In this document: piece after piece, positions 1-9,016 of the stretch
Numbering within the stretch: the stretch's first letter is position 1
How the letters are laid out: each line of letters opens with the position of its first letter
From: Hoyosella sp. YIM 151337
GTDB lineage: Bacteria > Actinomycetota > Actinomycetes > Mycobacteriales > Mycobacteriaceae
DNA: 64,000 nucleotides
Direction: 5' to 3'
Assembly: GCF_026041215.1 (NCBI RefSeq)
Contig: NZ_JAPEIQ010000048.1
Span: 20,701-84,700, forward strand
Translations under genes and position numbers: made by a program
Notes under the pieces: model-generated
The model's database searches: none
Told to the model about the DNA's origin: nothing
What the model saw: only the letters and a program-made list of their open reading frames with translations

Positions 1-1344
1 CAACGCGATCAATACGCACAGCTCATAGGGGATGCGTTCGATCCGACCCCGGTCATCAAGCACCGCGTCACGCCATGCTCGCGGAACAACCCCGTCGAGT
101 GGCACCAGATCATCGGGTGCATAGAACCGGGCCTTCCCATCAGTGTTCGCGTAGCGGGCCAGCAGATCCAACGCTTGCATGACAGGCCGGTAGGCAGTGT
201 TGTTGCAGCGGAAATCCAAGGCAACCAACAGTGCTGGGAGCATCCGCCGGTAGTAGCTGCTGTACGAGCCCCTCAGCACAGTGCGGACCCGGGCTTGGAA
301 CGATTGCTCGTTGGCGCGGGCTTCCCGGACCAAATCATGCAGCTTCTTCTCACCGACCACCGGGAACAACACGTCACGAACCGTGTCATCAGGGTGGTCC
401 ACCGCTGCTTCAGCGATCCGGAACAGGATCGACTCCTTGCCCCGAACTCGCCGCAGGTCGTCGATCAACTCGCGTTCGACGCGACGGTCGGCGCGGGCGT
501 TGATCCGATGCACCAACCCGATCAACAGATCCACCAGCGCGTCGATGATCTCTGCCGACCGAACCCAGCACAACGCAGCCAGCAAGGTCAGTCGAATCGC
601 TCGCGGTGCTGCCTTCAAATCCGATGGATACGAGCGGGCTGCGCGAGCACGCCACGCATGCACCAACTTGTCCGAGGCATCGGCGAACAAACCTTCCGGC
701 AGCTGAAGACTACGGACCGAATCGAGCTTGCCGATCTCACGCAACAGTGTTTCGAGCCCGAGCTGGCCGGGATCGGCCTTCAACTCCGCCAGCAGCGGCG
801 AACCGGCCAGTTCTTCCAGCCGCGCCACACAGTCTTCACCGAGACGATCCACCGTCGTGCTACAGAAACGCTGGTCGAAACCCGCTCGCGCCGACCGGAT
901 GATCCGCTCGATCCTGCCCGGTGGCTCGATCCGTTCAACCCGGCACCGAACCAGCAAAGCCTCCCGCAATTGTTCATCGCGCAGCTCGACCGGACACACC
1001 TCAAGCGACAGCCAATCCGCGAGTTTGTCCTCGTCAGCACGGGTGAACTCCCGGAACCCGAACACCGCCCTAATCTGGGCGCGGTGGTACTCGATCGTCC
1101 TGCCCGCCCACCGATAGTTTGGGAACTCCGTCGGGTCGACCTTTACCTGTTCGGCGACGTAAGCCACCGCATCGGTAGGGATTTCGCTGGCCTGGCTCGG
1201 GAACCGGGCCTCGATCTCGAAGAATTTCAGCATCACCGCGAACGCCAGACGGGTAGCCCCAGTCTTGTTCCCGACAAGACGCCAGTCCTCTCCGATCAGC
1301 GTCCACGACGCGACCAGATCCTCAACCGACCAATCCTGGCGCAT
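1..1344 (-). CDS. Tn3-family transposase, N-terminal part (runs off the window)
   Basis: An uninterrupted minus-strand frame of 448 codons starts with ATG at 1344 and is still open at base 1. Its N-terminus (MRQDWSVEDLVASWTLIGED) and the following region look like the N-terminal domain of Tn3-family transposases, which bind the transposon ends; the catalytic DDE domain would lie outside the window. The protein is clearly different from the complete transposase at 1537-4551. Its upstream region has been split by the 22.9-kb transposon, so the original promoter now lies beyond 24310. Whether the gene is intact cannot be judged here. The family call is from my own translation and recognition. 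Confidence 0.85.
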   Translation of the reverse strand, partial: MRQDWSVEDLVASWTLIGEDWRLVGNKTGATRLAFAVMLKFFEIEARFPSQASEIPTDAVAYVAEQVKVDPTEFPNYRWAGRTIEYHRAQIRAVFGFREFTRADEDKLADWLSLEVCPVELRDEQLREALLVRCRVERIEPPGRIERIIRSARAGFDQRFCSTTVDRLGEDCVARLEELAGSPLLAELKADPGQLGLETLLREIGKLDSVRSLQLPEGLFADASDKLVHAWRARAARSYPSDLKAAPRAIRLTLLAALCWVRSAEIIDALVDLLIGLVHRINARADRRVERELIDDLRRVRGKESILFRIAEAAVDHPDDTVRDVLFPVVGEKKLHDLVREARANEQSFQARVRTVLRGSYSSYYRRMLPALLVALDFRCNNTAYRPVMQALDLLARYANTDGKARFYAPDDLVPLDGVVPRAWRDAVLDDRGRIERIPYELCVLIAL

Positions 1345-1383
1345 GAGCCGAACAGTAGACCAGGTCAAAGCCGACCGCTGACC

Positions 1384-1388
1384 GAGAC
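1384..1388. repeat. Target-site duplication GAGAC, left copy
   Basis: GAGAC sits immediately outside the GGGG end of the left inverted repeat, and the same 5 bp follows the right inverted repeat. Five-bp duplications are the hallmark of Tn3-family insertion. Confidence 0.95.
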
Positions 1389-1439
1389 GGGGTTCCGGTA
1401 GTAATCGCGCGGAAAACAACACATATGGCTGGACCAGCG
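1389..1439 (+). repeat. Left terminal inverted repeat (51 bp, perfect)
   Basis: Reading rightward from 1389, all 51 bases equal the reverse complement of 24255-24305. A single mismatch follows, then five more matching bases. The GGGG start and the A-rich middle (GCGGAAAACA) are typical of Tn3-family ends. At 51 bp it is longer than the usual 38 bp. Confidence 0.95.
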
Positions 1440-1536
1440 GCGATGGTGTTGTGATCGGTTCGGGCTGCGGGCGGGTGCGGTAGGTGCTTGGCTTGGCTGC
1501 CGATGAGGTTGGTCGGTGTGCTGGAGGTCGGGTTTC

Positions 1537-4500
1537 ATGGCGACGCAGGTATTCGCGGCTGAGGAGTTGGCGCGTCTGCGGGAGTTTCCAGAAGTCAGCC
1601 GCGAGGAGCTGTTCCGGTTCTTCACGCTGACGTCGGCCGATATCGCGTTCGTCGCGCCGGGGCGGGGGCGTGGTCCGGAGGATCAGCTCGGTCTGGCGGT
1701 GGCGTTGTGCACGCTGCCGTGGCTGGGGTTCGTGCCGGACAAGGTCGCCGCCGCGCCGCCGGTGGTGGTGGCACGGTTGGCGGATCAGCTGAAAGTCGAT
1801 GCGTCGCAGATCCGTTCGTACGGCCGCCGGGCGCAGACCCGCACCGCGCATCTGCACCTGGTGGCCCAGTATCTGAGCTGGCAGAGCGCGGGTGCGATGG
1901 AGTTGAAAGAACTCGACGAGTTCCTGTTGGCGCGGGCGATGGAGCACGATTCCCCGACCCTGCTGTTTCGGTTGGGGTGTGAGTATCTGATCTCGGCGCG
2001 GGTGATCCGGCCCAGCCCCGACACCGTGGTCCGCCGCGTCGTGCACGCGCGTGAGCAGGCCCAACGAGAGACCTACGACCGGTTGGCGCATGAGCTGACG
2101 CCGCAACGCTGCGCGGAGTTGGACGGCTTGCTGGTCACCGATGTCTCGATCCGGATGTCTCGGTTGCGGTGGCTGTCGACGCCTCCGGTGGAGGCGTCGA
2201 CAGCCGCTGTGCGCAACGAGGTCGAGAAGCTGGAGTTCGTGCGCGGTTTGGGCGCGGACACTCTTGATCTGTCGGTGTTGCCGACTGAGCGTCGCCGGTT
2301 CCTGGCCATGCTGGGCCGCCGTCTGACCGGGCAGGCGTTGGAGCGTCGCGATCCGCAGCGCCGGTATCCGATCTTGTTGACGGTGCTGGCGCAGTCGGCC
2401 GCTGATGTGCTCGATGAGGTGGTGGCGTTGTTCGATCAGGCGCTGTCGGGGAAGTTCAGTGCCGCGGAGAACCGGATGCGCGAGCAACTGGCCGACCGGG
2501 CGAAGACCGGGGAGGACCGGCAAGCGCTGCTGGATGACCTCCTATCCATCCTCATCGACCCGCAGATCCCTGATGAGGATGTGGGCGGGTTGATCCGGGG
2601 CGGAAGCATCGGGTTGGAGCGGTTGCGTGCGGCGATTGCGCAGGCCCAGCCGCGGTTGCCGCGTGATCACGGGCATCTGGCCGCTCTCGATAGTTCGTAT
2701 TCGTATCTGAGGAAGTTCACTCCGGCGGTGTTGTCGGCGGTCCGGTTCTCCGGTGGTACGGCGGCGACGGAGTTGCTGATCGCGGTGGACATGCTGCGCG
2801 AACTCAACGCGACCGGTCGCCGCAAGGTGTTCGACGACGCACCGGCGGGGTTCGTGCCGACCAAGTGGCGCGGTTATCTCGAGGAGGCCCGCAAGACCGG
2901 CAATACCGTTGCCTATCGTCACTTTTGGGAGCTGTGCGTGCTGCTCGGGTTGCGGGACGGGCTGCGTACCGGGGACGTGTTCGTGCCCGGATCACGCCGC
3001 TACGCCGACCCGGCCGCCTACCTGCTCACCCCGACCCAATGGGAGCCGCAGCGAGCCGAATTCTGCCGCCTGGTCGACAAACCCGCCGACCCGGCCGCCG
3101 CGTTGGCCGCGCTCACCGACGAGTGGTTGACGGCGGTCGGTGAGCTGGAGCAGATGCTCGCCGCCGGTGACGGGCCGGTGCGCTTGGACGAGACCGGTGA
3201 TCTGGTGATCTCCCCGCTGAGCGCCGAGGACATTCCGACCGAGGCCATCGAGTTGAAGGCCGAGCTGACCGAGATGCTGCCGTTCGCGCCGATCGTGTCG
3301 GTGCTGATCGAGATGGACAAGCGCACCGGCTACCTGGATTGTTTCACCCACGCGGGCGGCAAGCAGACGCGGAGCCCGGAGTTGAAACGCAATCTGATCG
3401 CGGTGCTGCTGGCGTACTCGACGAACCTCGGTCTCACCAATATGGCTGCGGCGTCGGGGATCTCCTACGACATTCTGTCCTGGACCGCGGAGTGGTATGT
3501 GCGGGAGGAGACGCTGCGCGCGGCGAACCTGGCGATCATCGGCTACCACCAGAGACTGCCACTGACCACGGTGTTCGGCACCGGCACACTCTCGTCATCG
3601 GACGGGCAGAGGTTCCCGACGCGCGGCAAATCGGTCACCGCCCGTGCGGTGAATCACTTCTTCGCCGAGGAGGGCCTGTCGACCTATACCCACGTCACCG
3701 ATCAGCACACCACCTACGGCACCAAGGTCATCGTTACCACCCGCCGCGAAGCCCACTACGTCCTGGACGAAATCCTCGGCAACGCAACGGATCTGCCAGT
3801 CACCGAGCATGCGACCGATACTCACGGGGTCACCCTGGTGAACTTCGCGCTGTTCGATCTGCTGGGGATGCAGCTGTCCCCGCGTATCCGGGATCTGGGC
3901 AAGATCACCCTGTACCGGCCGGTGCCGCGCGCCGAGGCCGACACCCTGTTCCCGCACGCCGGCGCTCTGCTGACACGGAAGTTGAACCTGGACCTGATCG
4001 CCGAGCATTACGACGACCTGCTGCGGCTGGCCGGATCGCTGAAGTTCGGGCACGCCACCGCCTCGCTGCTGGTCGGCAAGCTCTCGGCGTCGGGAAGACA
4101 GAACGCCCTCGCCGCAGCATTGAAAGAGTACGGGGCGATGCGCCGCACCATCTATGCCTGCCGGTATCTGACCGACCCTGACTACCGGCGCAAGATCTCG
4201 CGCCAGCTCAACAAGGGCGAATCCATCCACGCCCTCAAACGTGGCCTCCTCTATGCCCACGAAGGAGCCTTCCGCGCCCGTCACTTGGAAGCCCAGACCG
4301 AGCAGGCATGGTGTCTGACCCTGGTCACCAACGCCCTCATCACCTGGACCACCGAGTATTACGGGCTGGCGGTCGAGCAGATGCGCCGGGCTGGGCGGCG
4401 CATCGACGAGGAGGTCTTGGCCCACATCTCGCCCGCGCACAGCGCCAACATCAACTTCTTCGGCGCGATCGAGGTCGACATCGACGCCGAGTTGGCTCAG

Positions 4501-4551
4501 CTCGGACCCACCGGCTACCGGCCGTTGCGGGTCCGCGACACCCTGTTCTGA
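1537..4551 (+). CDS. tnpA: Tn3-family transposase TnpA
   Basis: The product is about 1004 residues, the usual size for Tn3 transposases, which catalyse replicative transposition using 38-bp-type end repeats. The N-terminal part carries the DNA-binding region. The C-terminal DDE catalytic domain shows SSSDGQRF (first Asp), TDQHTTYGTKV (second Asp) and NKGESIHALKRG (Glu). I chose the ATG at 1537, giving MATQVFAAEELARL; a GTG at 1516 would add seven residues. It lies just inside the left inverted repeat and no frameshift is visible, so it is probably active. The matching resolvase lies at the far right end instead of next to it. Confidence 0.95.
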   Translation: MATQVFAAEELARLREFPEVSREELFRFFTLTSADIAFVAPGRGRGPEDQLGLAVALCTLPWLGFVPDKVAAAPPVVVARLADQLKVDASQIRSYGRRAQTRTAHLHLVAQYLSWQSAGAMELKELDEFLLARAMEHDSPTLLFRLGCEYLISARVIRPSPDTVVRRVVHAREQAQRETYDRLAHELTPQRCAELDGLLVTDVSIRMSRLRWLSTPPVEASTAAVRNEVEKLEFVRGLGADTLDLSVLPTERRRFLAMLGRRLTGQALERRDPQRRYPILLTVLAQSAADVLDEVVALFDQALSGKFSAAENRMREQLADRAKTGEDRQALLDDLLSILIDPQIPDEDVGGLIRGGSIGLERLRAAIAQAQPRLPRDHGHLAALDSSYSYLRKFTPAVLSAVRFSGGTAATELLIAVDMLRELNATGRRKVFDDAPAGFVPTKWRGYLEEARKTGNTVAYRHFWELCVLLGLRDGLRTGDVFVPGSRRYADPAAYLLTPTQWEPQRAEFCRLVDKPADPAAALAALTDEWLTAVGELEQMLAAGDGPVRLDETGDLVISPLSAEDIPTEAIELKAELTEMLPFAPIVSVLIEMDKRTGYLDCFTHAGGKQTRSPELKRNLIAVLLAYSTNLGLTNMAAASGISYDILSWTAEWYVREETLRAANLAIIGYHQRLPLTTVFGTGTLSSSDGQRFPTRGKSVTARAVNHFFAEEGLSTYTHVTDQHTTYGTKVIVTTRREAHYVLDEILGNATDLPVTEHATDTHGVTLVNFALFDLLGMQLSPRIRDLGKITLYRPVPRAEADTLFPHAGALLTRKLNLDLIAEHYDDLLRLAGSLKFGHATASLLVGKLSASGRQNALAAALKEYGAMRRTIYACRYLTDPDYRRKISRQLNKGESIHALKRGLLYAHEGAFRARHLEAQTEQAWCLTLVTNALITWTTEYYGLAVEQMRRAGRRIDEEVLAHISPAHSANINFFGAIEVDIDAELAQLGPTGYRPLRVRDTLF

Positions 4552-4619
4552 ATCCGAACCGACCGCGCGCCGGGGTGCGCAGACGAGGCGATCGGGCAGC
4601 GTGGCAGGGCTTTTGCCGA

Positions 4620-5112
4620 CTACCCGCGGTGGGCGGTGAGGAAGTCGTCGACCAGGCGCGCGCAGTCGTCGTGATCGATGCTGTACAGCCCGGTCAGGCG
4701 GGCGAAGACGATCGGGCCCAGGAGTTGGATGATGGCGAAGCTGGTGTCGAGGTCGCCGAGGTGGGCGCGGGCCTCAGGGCTGGTGAGGATGTGGTCGAAC
4801 GGTTCGCGGTAGCGGCGGATGACCTGGGCGCGCAGGGAGGTGACCGCGCCCGAGTCAGGGGGTGCGCCGGGGTCGGGGGTAATGGATCCCATGGCCAGCC
4901 AGGACAGGGTGGTCAGCTGGAGGGGAGCGTTCTCGATCAGGTCGGCTTGGGCGGTGAGCAACGCGATCAACTGCTCGCGCACGGGCCCGTCGTCGGGTGG
5001 GGTGTCCACGCGTGGGAGTAGGCGTTCGAAGGTGGCCGCGAGCAGGTGGGTGCTGCTGCCGAAGTGCCGGTAGAGGGTGGTGCGCGCGACTTTCGAGGTG
5101 CGGGTGACCGCG
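4620..5112 (-). pseudogene. 5'-truncated tetR copy (duplicate of the gene at 20524-21210)
   Basis: From 4629 to 5112 the sequence is almost identical to 20548-21031. The frame encodes the second DNA-binding helix (TSKVARTTLYRHFG) and the whole ligand domain, but the match stops abruptly at 5112. The first ~50 residues of the intact gene, including most of the helix-turn-helix domain, are replaced by unrelated sequence. A frame continues upstream to 5396 but runs into the IS21 region. It is probably a non-functional leftover of the rearrangement that brought in the catabolic cargo. Confidence 0.85.
4629..5112 (-). repeat. 484-bp direct repeat, left copy
   Basis: This segment matches 20548-21031 in the same orientation with only scattered substitutions. 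The two copies bracket the IS21 element, the whole catabolic cluster and the IS3 debris. They are a ready substrate for homologous deletion or duplication of the cargo. Confidence 0.9.
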
Positions 5113-5314
5113 CCCGTCCCGGGCTTCTTCGGCGAGGTCGATGCTGAACATGCGGTTGCCCAGGTCCGCGCCTTGCAGGGCGAGGATACGGAGGATCCAG
5201 CCGTCGCTGGAACACGGCCGTGTGTTAGGAACGCGTTTCGAGTAGCACGGTTCTGACGATCGGGTAGCGCGAGTATGAGCATCCGGTAGCGGTAGCCGAG
5301 GCGATGTGCTCGTC
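5113..5314. other. Junction between truncated tetR and the IS21 region
   Basis: The first ~100 bases, read on the minus strand, give a coding-like stretch (DGWILRILALQGADLGNRMF) with no start or stop of its own, so it looks like a fragment of an unidentified gene. The bases from about 5215 on probably form the left end of the IS21 element. I could not find a matching inverted end downstream of istB. Confidence 0.4.
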
Positions 5315-5354
5315 TCGGGTTCACGCGTGGCAATTCGGCTGCGCGTGAACCCGA
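5315..5354. promoter_or_regulatory. Perfect hairpin upstream of istA
   Basis: TCGGGTTCACGCG (5315-5327) and its exact reverse complement (5342-5354) form a 13-bp stem with a 14-base loop. It ends 14 bases before the istA GTG and just before the AGGAGG ribosome site. A role in limiting istA translation or read-through from outside promoters is inference. Confidence 0.6.
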
Positions 5355-5368
5355 AACAGGAGGCACGG

Positions 5369-7015
5369 GTGACTGATTACCGATTGGTGATGTCACAGTT
5401 GCTGCAAGGCAGGTCGTACCGGGAGATCGAAGCGATCGCAGGATGCTCGCACCGCACGATCGCCAAAGCGAAGAAGATCTGCGGTGAACGGGAGCTGACC
5501 ACCGAGGACCAGATCGAGGCGTTGACCGCCGAGGAGATCGACGCCTTGTTCACCGATGGGCGAAAGAACGCCTCAATCGATTTCGTGATGTTCGATGTCG
5601 CCGCCGCGGTGAAGAAGCGCTCAGGCAAGAAGAAGCTCCCACTGCGGGTGCTGTGGGCCAACTACCTGGAAACCGAAGGGGCGCCGGGGCAGCGGCACTA
5701 CAGCTACCAGCGGTTCTGCCAGATCATCGGTGAGTACGTCGAGGTCAACGATCTGACGATGCGGATCGCGCACGTACCCGGGCACACGATGCAGGTCGAC
5801 TGGGCCGGCACCACGATGGCGATCTTCGACCCGGTCACCGGCAGCAGGACCCGGGTGTCGGTGTTCGTGGCATCGCTGCCGTACTCGGGCATGGTCTTCG
5901 CCTGCGGATGCCTGGACGAGAAGGCAGCGAACTGGCTCGATGCCCACGTGCAGGCATTCGAGTACTTCGGCGGCGTCACGCAAGTGGTCGTGCCCGATAA
6001 CACCTCGACCGCGTCGAACCAGATCACACGCGGGGACAGGGCCCGCGAGGTCAACCACGCCTACCGGGACTTCCTCGAGTACCACCGCACCGCCGCGGTG
6101 CCCACCAGAGCGGTGCGGCCCCGCGACAAGGGGCACGTCGAGTCCGGGGTCAAGATCGTGACGAACTGGGTGATCGGCCGACTCGCCGACCGCCGGTTCG
6201 CCAGCCTGGACGACCTGGGCGAGGCCATCAACGTCCAGGTCGATCAGATCAATGACCGCATCCCGTTCCGCGGACAGAAGATCAGCCGGCGGGAGTTGTT
6301 CGCCGAGCACGAGCAGCCACAACTGCTGGCGCTGCCCGACGCACGGTGGCAGCCGGTGACCTGGAGGAAATCCAAGGTCAACAGGGATTACCACGTCGAG
6401 ATCGCGACGGTGAAGTATTCGGTGCCCCACACCTTCGCCGGTCAGCTCGTCGATGTGAAGATCACCGGCGAAACACTCGCAATCATGTGCGACGGAGAAG
6501 TCATCGCCTCCCATGCCGTCTCCGGGCGCCGGCACTCGTACGTCACCGACCCCGAGCACGTGCCCGCCCAGCATCTGCAATCCTCGGATCTGTGGTCCCG
6601 GGCGTACTTCGTGCGCCAGGCCCACAAGGTCGGTCCGTGCACCGTGGCCGCGATCAGCGACCTGCTCGACCGGCAACGCATCGAGGCCCAGGGCTACCGC
6701 TCGTGCCAGAACATCCTCGCCCTGGGGAAGAGCGACAAACAACTCCTCGAGCGGGCTTGCGGGCAACTTGTCTCCGAACAGACCCGACGGGCGATCTCCT
6801 ACACCGCGGTCAAGCAACGCCTGGCGGCGCTGCGGGCCCAGGCCGCCGCACGACCGACCACCGCGGCGGAACCAGCGACTGCTGCGTCGGTAGCGCCACC
6901 GGCGGGACAGCGCGACACCACCGGGGCGCATCTGGCCGGGCCCGAGCAGTTCAGCCTTTCTGCCTTGACCGGAGCCACCGGAGCCGACTTGACGGATGAG
7001 GGAGGGGCCAAGTGA
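5369..7015 (+). CDS. istA: IS21-family transposase IstA
   Basis: The product is about 548 residues. The N-terminus carries a helix-turn-helix (RSYREIEAIAGCSHRTIAKA). The rve/DDE integrase core shows HTMQVDWAGTT (Asp), VVPDNTS (Asp) and RPRDKGHVESG (Glu). I start at GTG 5369 because AGGAGG lies at the right distance upstream. A GTG at 5306 would add 21 residues that overlap the hairpin. It overlaps istB by 4 bp (GTGA), the standard IS21 arrangement. IstA does the strand transfer and IstB is its ATPase helper. The element sits between the truncated tetR and the araC regulator. Confidence 0.93.
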   Translation: MTDYRLVMSQLLQGRSYREIEAIAGCSHRTIAKAKKICGERELTTEDQIEALTAEEIDALFTDGRKNASIDFVMFDVAAAVKKRSGKKKLPLRVLWANYLETEGAPGQRHYSYQRFCQIIGEYVEVNDLTMRIAHVPGHTMQVDWAGTTMAIFDPVTGSRTRVSVFVASLPYSGMVFACGCLDEKAANWLDAHVQAFEYFGGVTQVVVPDNTSTASNQITRGDRAREVNHAYRDFLEYHRTAAVPTRAVRPRDKGHVESGVKIVTNWVIGRLADRRFASLDDLGEAINVQVDQINDRIPFRGQKISRRELFAEHEQPQLLALPDARWQPVTWRKSKVNRDYHVEIATVKYSVPHTFAGQLVDVKITGETLAIMCDGEVIASHAVSGRRHSYVTDPEHVPAQHLQSSDLWSRAYFVRQAHKVGPCTVAAISDLLDRQRIEAQGYRSCQNILALGKSDKQLLERACGQLVSEQTRRAISYTAVKQRLAALRAQAAARPTTAAEPATAASVAPPAGQRDTTGAHLAGPEQFSLSALTGATGADLTDEGGAK

Positions 7016-7767
7016 TCGATCGTCACCTCACCGACGCGGACATGCCGTTGTTCACGCAGCTGCGTATGACCGCGTTCGGGCAGACCGTCATCGAGCTGGC
7101 CAACGATCCCGCCTGCGACGAGTGGACCTTCTCCCAGAAGATCTTCCACGCGCTGGATAAGGAGATCACGGCCAGACAGGAACGTCGGACCCAGAAACTA
7201 CTCAAGGCCTCCAGAACGCCAAACCCTGATGCCTGCGTAGAAGAGATCCGTTATCTGGCTGACCGCAACCTCAATCGGGAGCTAATCGCACGGCTTTCCA
7301 GCTGTCAATGGATCGAGTCGACCCGCAATCTTGTCGTGCTCGGTCAGTCCAGCGTGGGCAAGACCTATGTGGCTCTGGCACTGCTCAATACCGCGTGCCG
7401 AAAGTACTACAGCGCGAGGTTCTTCCGGCTCGACGATCTGGCCAACCGGCTCGCCGTGTTGGAACCGACCTCGCAGCGGCGGTTGGATTTCCTGACGGAT
7501 CTGCACAACTGTGACCTGCTGGTCCTGGATGACTTCCTGACGACGCCGGTGGCTGCGCACACCGCGGCCGAGTTGCTCAACATCCTGGCCGCTCGTGAAG
7601 GTCGAGGTTCGACTCTGGTGACCTCGCAGTTCGATCCGCCGGACTGGTACAAGTCGCTCCAGGACGCGGTCATCGCCGAATCGATCCTCAACCGGATCGT
7701 CGCCGGCGCCGAGATCATCGCCCTGGACGGGCCGAACATGCGCCGACATCTGGCGGACAGCCGATAG
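7012..7767 (+). CDS. istB: IS21-family helper ATPase IstB
   Basis: This AAA+ helper protein of 251 residues has Walker A (GQSSVGKT, about residues 105-112) and Walker B (LLVLDDFL), as in IstB/DnaC-like ATPases that load IstA on target DNA. The start is the GTG that overlaps the istA stop. Length and motifs are complete, so the pair is probably functional. A hairpin with a T-run follows at 7842-7871. Confidence 0.93.
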   Translation: MIDRHLTDADMPLFTQLRMTAFGQTVIELANDPACDEWTFSQKIFHALDKEITARQERRTQKLLKASRTPNPDACVEEIRYLADRNLNRELIARLSSCQWIESTRNLVVLGQSSVGKTYVALALLNTACRKYYSARFFRLDDLANRLAVLEPTSQRRLDFLTDLHNCDLLVLDDFLTTPVAAHTAAELLNILAAREGRGSTLVTSQFDPPDWYKSLQDAVIAESILNRIVAGAEIIALDGPNMRRHLADSR

Positions 7768-7841
7768 TTGGGCGCCGCGGTCGGGCAAGCTAGTATTCAT
7801 CAATATGACTCGCTGATCACTGTGCATGTTCGAGGCTGATC

Positions 7842-7871
7842 CGAAGTCCACCACTTCGCGCAGCCTTTTTT
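7842..7871 (+). terminator. Rho-independent terminator after istB
   Basis: CGAAGT (7842-7847) pairs with ACTTCG (7853-7858), followed eight bases later by six T residues. It would stop istB transcripts before they run antisense into the araC-type regulator. The stem is short and the T-run not immediately adjacent. Confidence 0.5.
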
Positions 7872-7894
7872 ATACCAGCGGCGGGACGGGTAGG

Positions 7895-8896
7895 TTATTC
7901 GTGCCGAAATTCGCGTGGAGAGCGACCAGTCCACCGCTTGAAGGCGTGAGAGAAGTTGGCGAGGTCGCTGTATCCGAGATCCGCAGCGATCTCACTCACC
8001 GACATCGATCGGTCGAGCAGCCGCAGCATCGCACGATCACGCAGGAATGATTCGCGCAACTCGCGAAAGGTGGTCCCCTCCTCGGACAGGCGCCGCTTGA
8101 GTGTGCTACGGGATATCGAGAGCTCGTGTGCGACCCAGTCGTTACTTCGTTTGCCGGGATCCTCCTCCAGGAGCCGTCGCACCTTCTCCGAGAAAGACGT
8201 GGTTCTGCTTCGCTGTTCGAGGGTTTGCTGCAGATCAACGATGGCGAGGCGATAGGCGACGGGATCGGAGAACCTACATACCTCGTTGAGGGTATCCGCG
8301 GGGACACGAAGGAATGACGTCGGAGCGTCGAAGTACAGGCGCCCAGCTAGGGCGTCCTCATGATTGGCCAGAAAGTTCGGCGCCGACCAGCTCAGATGGA
8401 GGGTGACGGTCGGCACATCGCCAGCGAGCATGTCAAGCAGGCGCAGGAGCGCCGACCCGCTGTACGCGACGACCAGGCAGTTCAGGGCCGGATCGCCTGT
8501 ATGTGCGCTGAGCCCCACAGTAAGCCCCTCGTCTCTTGGGTGGAACTGTGGGCTGAGGGCCGTCGAGATCAAAGGCAGATAGGTGAGCAGCTCGACGATC
8601 TCGGCTACCGAACCTGCACTGACCAGAGGAAAGCTCAACGGGCCAAAGGACGTCAACTGAGCCTGCTCGGCGAACGCGAAGCCGAGCGTAGTTGCCTGGT
8701 CGACATCGAGTGCGGGGTACACCTCGCGAAACCACCGTATCGGGGCCTGGATGTTCCGCTGGATCAACGTCGTCTCGTCGATTCCTTCGCGAGCCATGAT
8801 GTTGCGAAGCCGCGCGACAGCGTCTGAGTCGAGTGCTTGGCTCTCGAGCAATTGCGCGAACATGAGTGGAGGCACACCCTCGTCGTTGAGGTTCAC
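7895..8896 (-). CDS. AraC-family transcriptional regulator, probable activator of the CYP153 cluster
   Basis: The product has 333 residues. Residues ~20-200 resemble the AraC-type ligand-binding region. The C-terminal ~100 residues hold two helix-turn-helix units, ending with SVSEIAADLGYSDLANFSHAFKRWTG and the RSPREFR signature. It is transcribed away from the ferredoxin gene across a 120-bp gap, the classic place for an activator of a catabolic operon. AraC-type regulators beside CYP153 genes are known, for example in Dietzia. The inducer (alkane or a product) is inference. The start is GTG at 8896, with a purine-rich GGGGA just upstream. Confidence 0.9.
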   Translation of the reverse strand: MNLNDEGVPPLMFAQLLESQALDSDAVARLRNIMAREGIDETTLIQRNIQAPIRWFREVYPALDVDQATTLGFAFAEQAQLTSFGPLSFPLVSAGSVAEIVELLTYLPLISTALSPQFHPRDEGLTVGLSAHTGDPALNCLVVAYSGSALLRLLDMLAGDVPTVTLHLSWSAPNFLANHEDALAGRLYFDAPTSFLRVPADTLNEVCRFSDPVAYRLAIVDLQQTLEQRSRTTSFSEKVRRLLEEDPGKRSNDWVAHELSISRSTLKRRLSEEGTTFRELRESFLRDRAMLRLLDRSMSVSEIAADLGYSDLANFSHAFKRWTGRSPREFRHE

Positions 8897-9016
8897 CCTG
8901 GTCCCCTTTGAGCCGAATTCACAAGTTTCTGACTCTGCCGAACATAGCCGCCGCGCTCGTCTTCGACAACACTTTGACCAAGTTCACATTGAGGACGACG
9001 TATCCAGGAGTTGGCT
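8897..9016. promoter_or_regulatory. Divergent regulator/ferredoxin promoter region
   Basis: This 120-bp space between araC and the ferredoxin gene must hold both promoters and the regulator's sites. A TTGACC hexamer lies near 8975, and AGGAG (9006-9010) is the ferredoxin ribosome site. I see no convincing -10 or clear operator repeat. Confidence 0.5.

Noticed and set aside
175..1401. A 408-codon plus-strand frame at the left edge
   Set aside because: It is the antisense shadow of the partial Tn3 transposase on the minus strand, which reads as a coherent family member; the plus-strand product has no recognisable features.
5221..7894. Exact ends of the IS21 element
   Set aside because: A plausible left end lies near 5221, but I could not find a matching inverted end or target duplication after istB, so I did not give boundaries.
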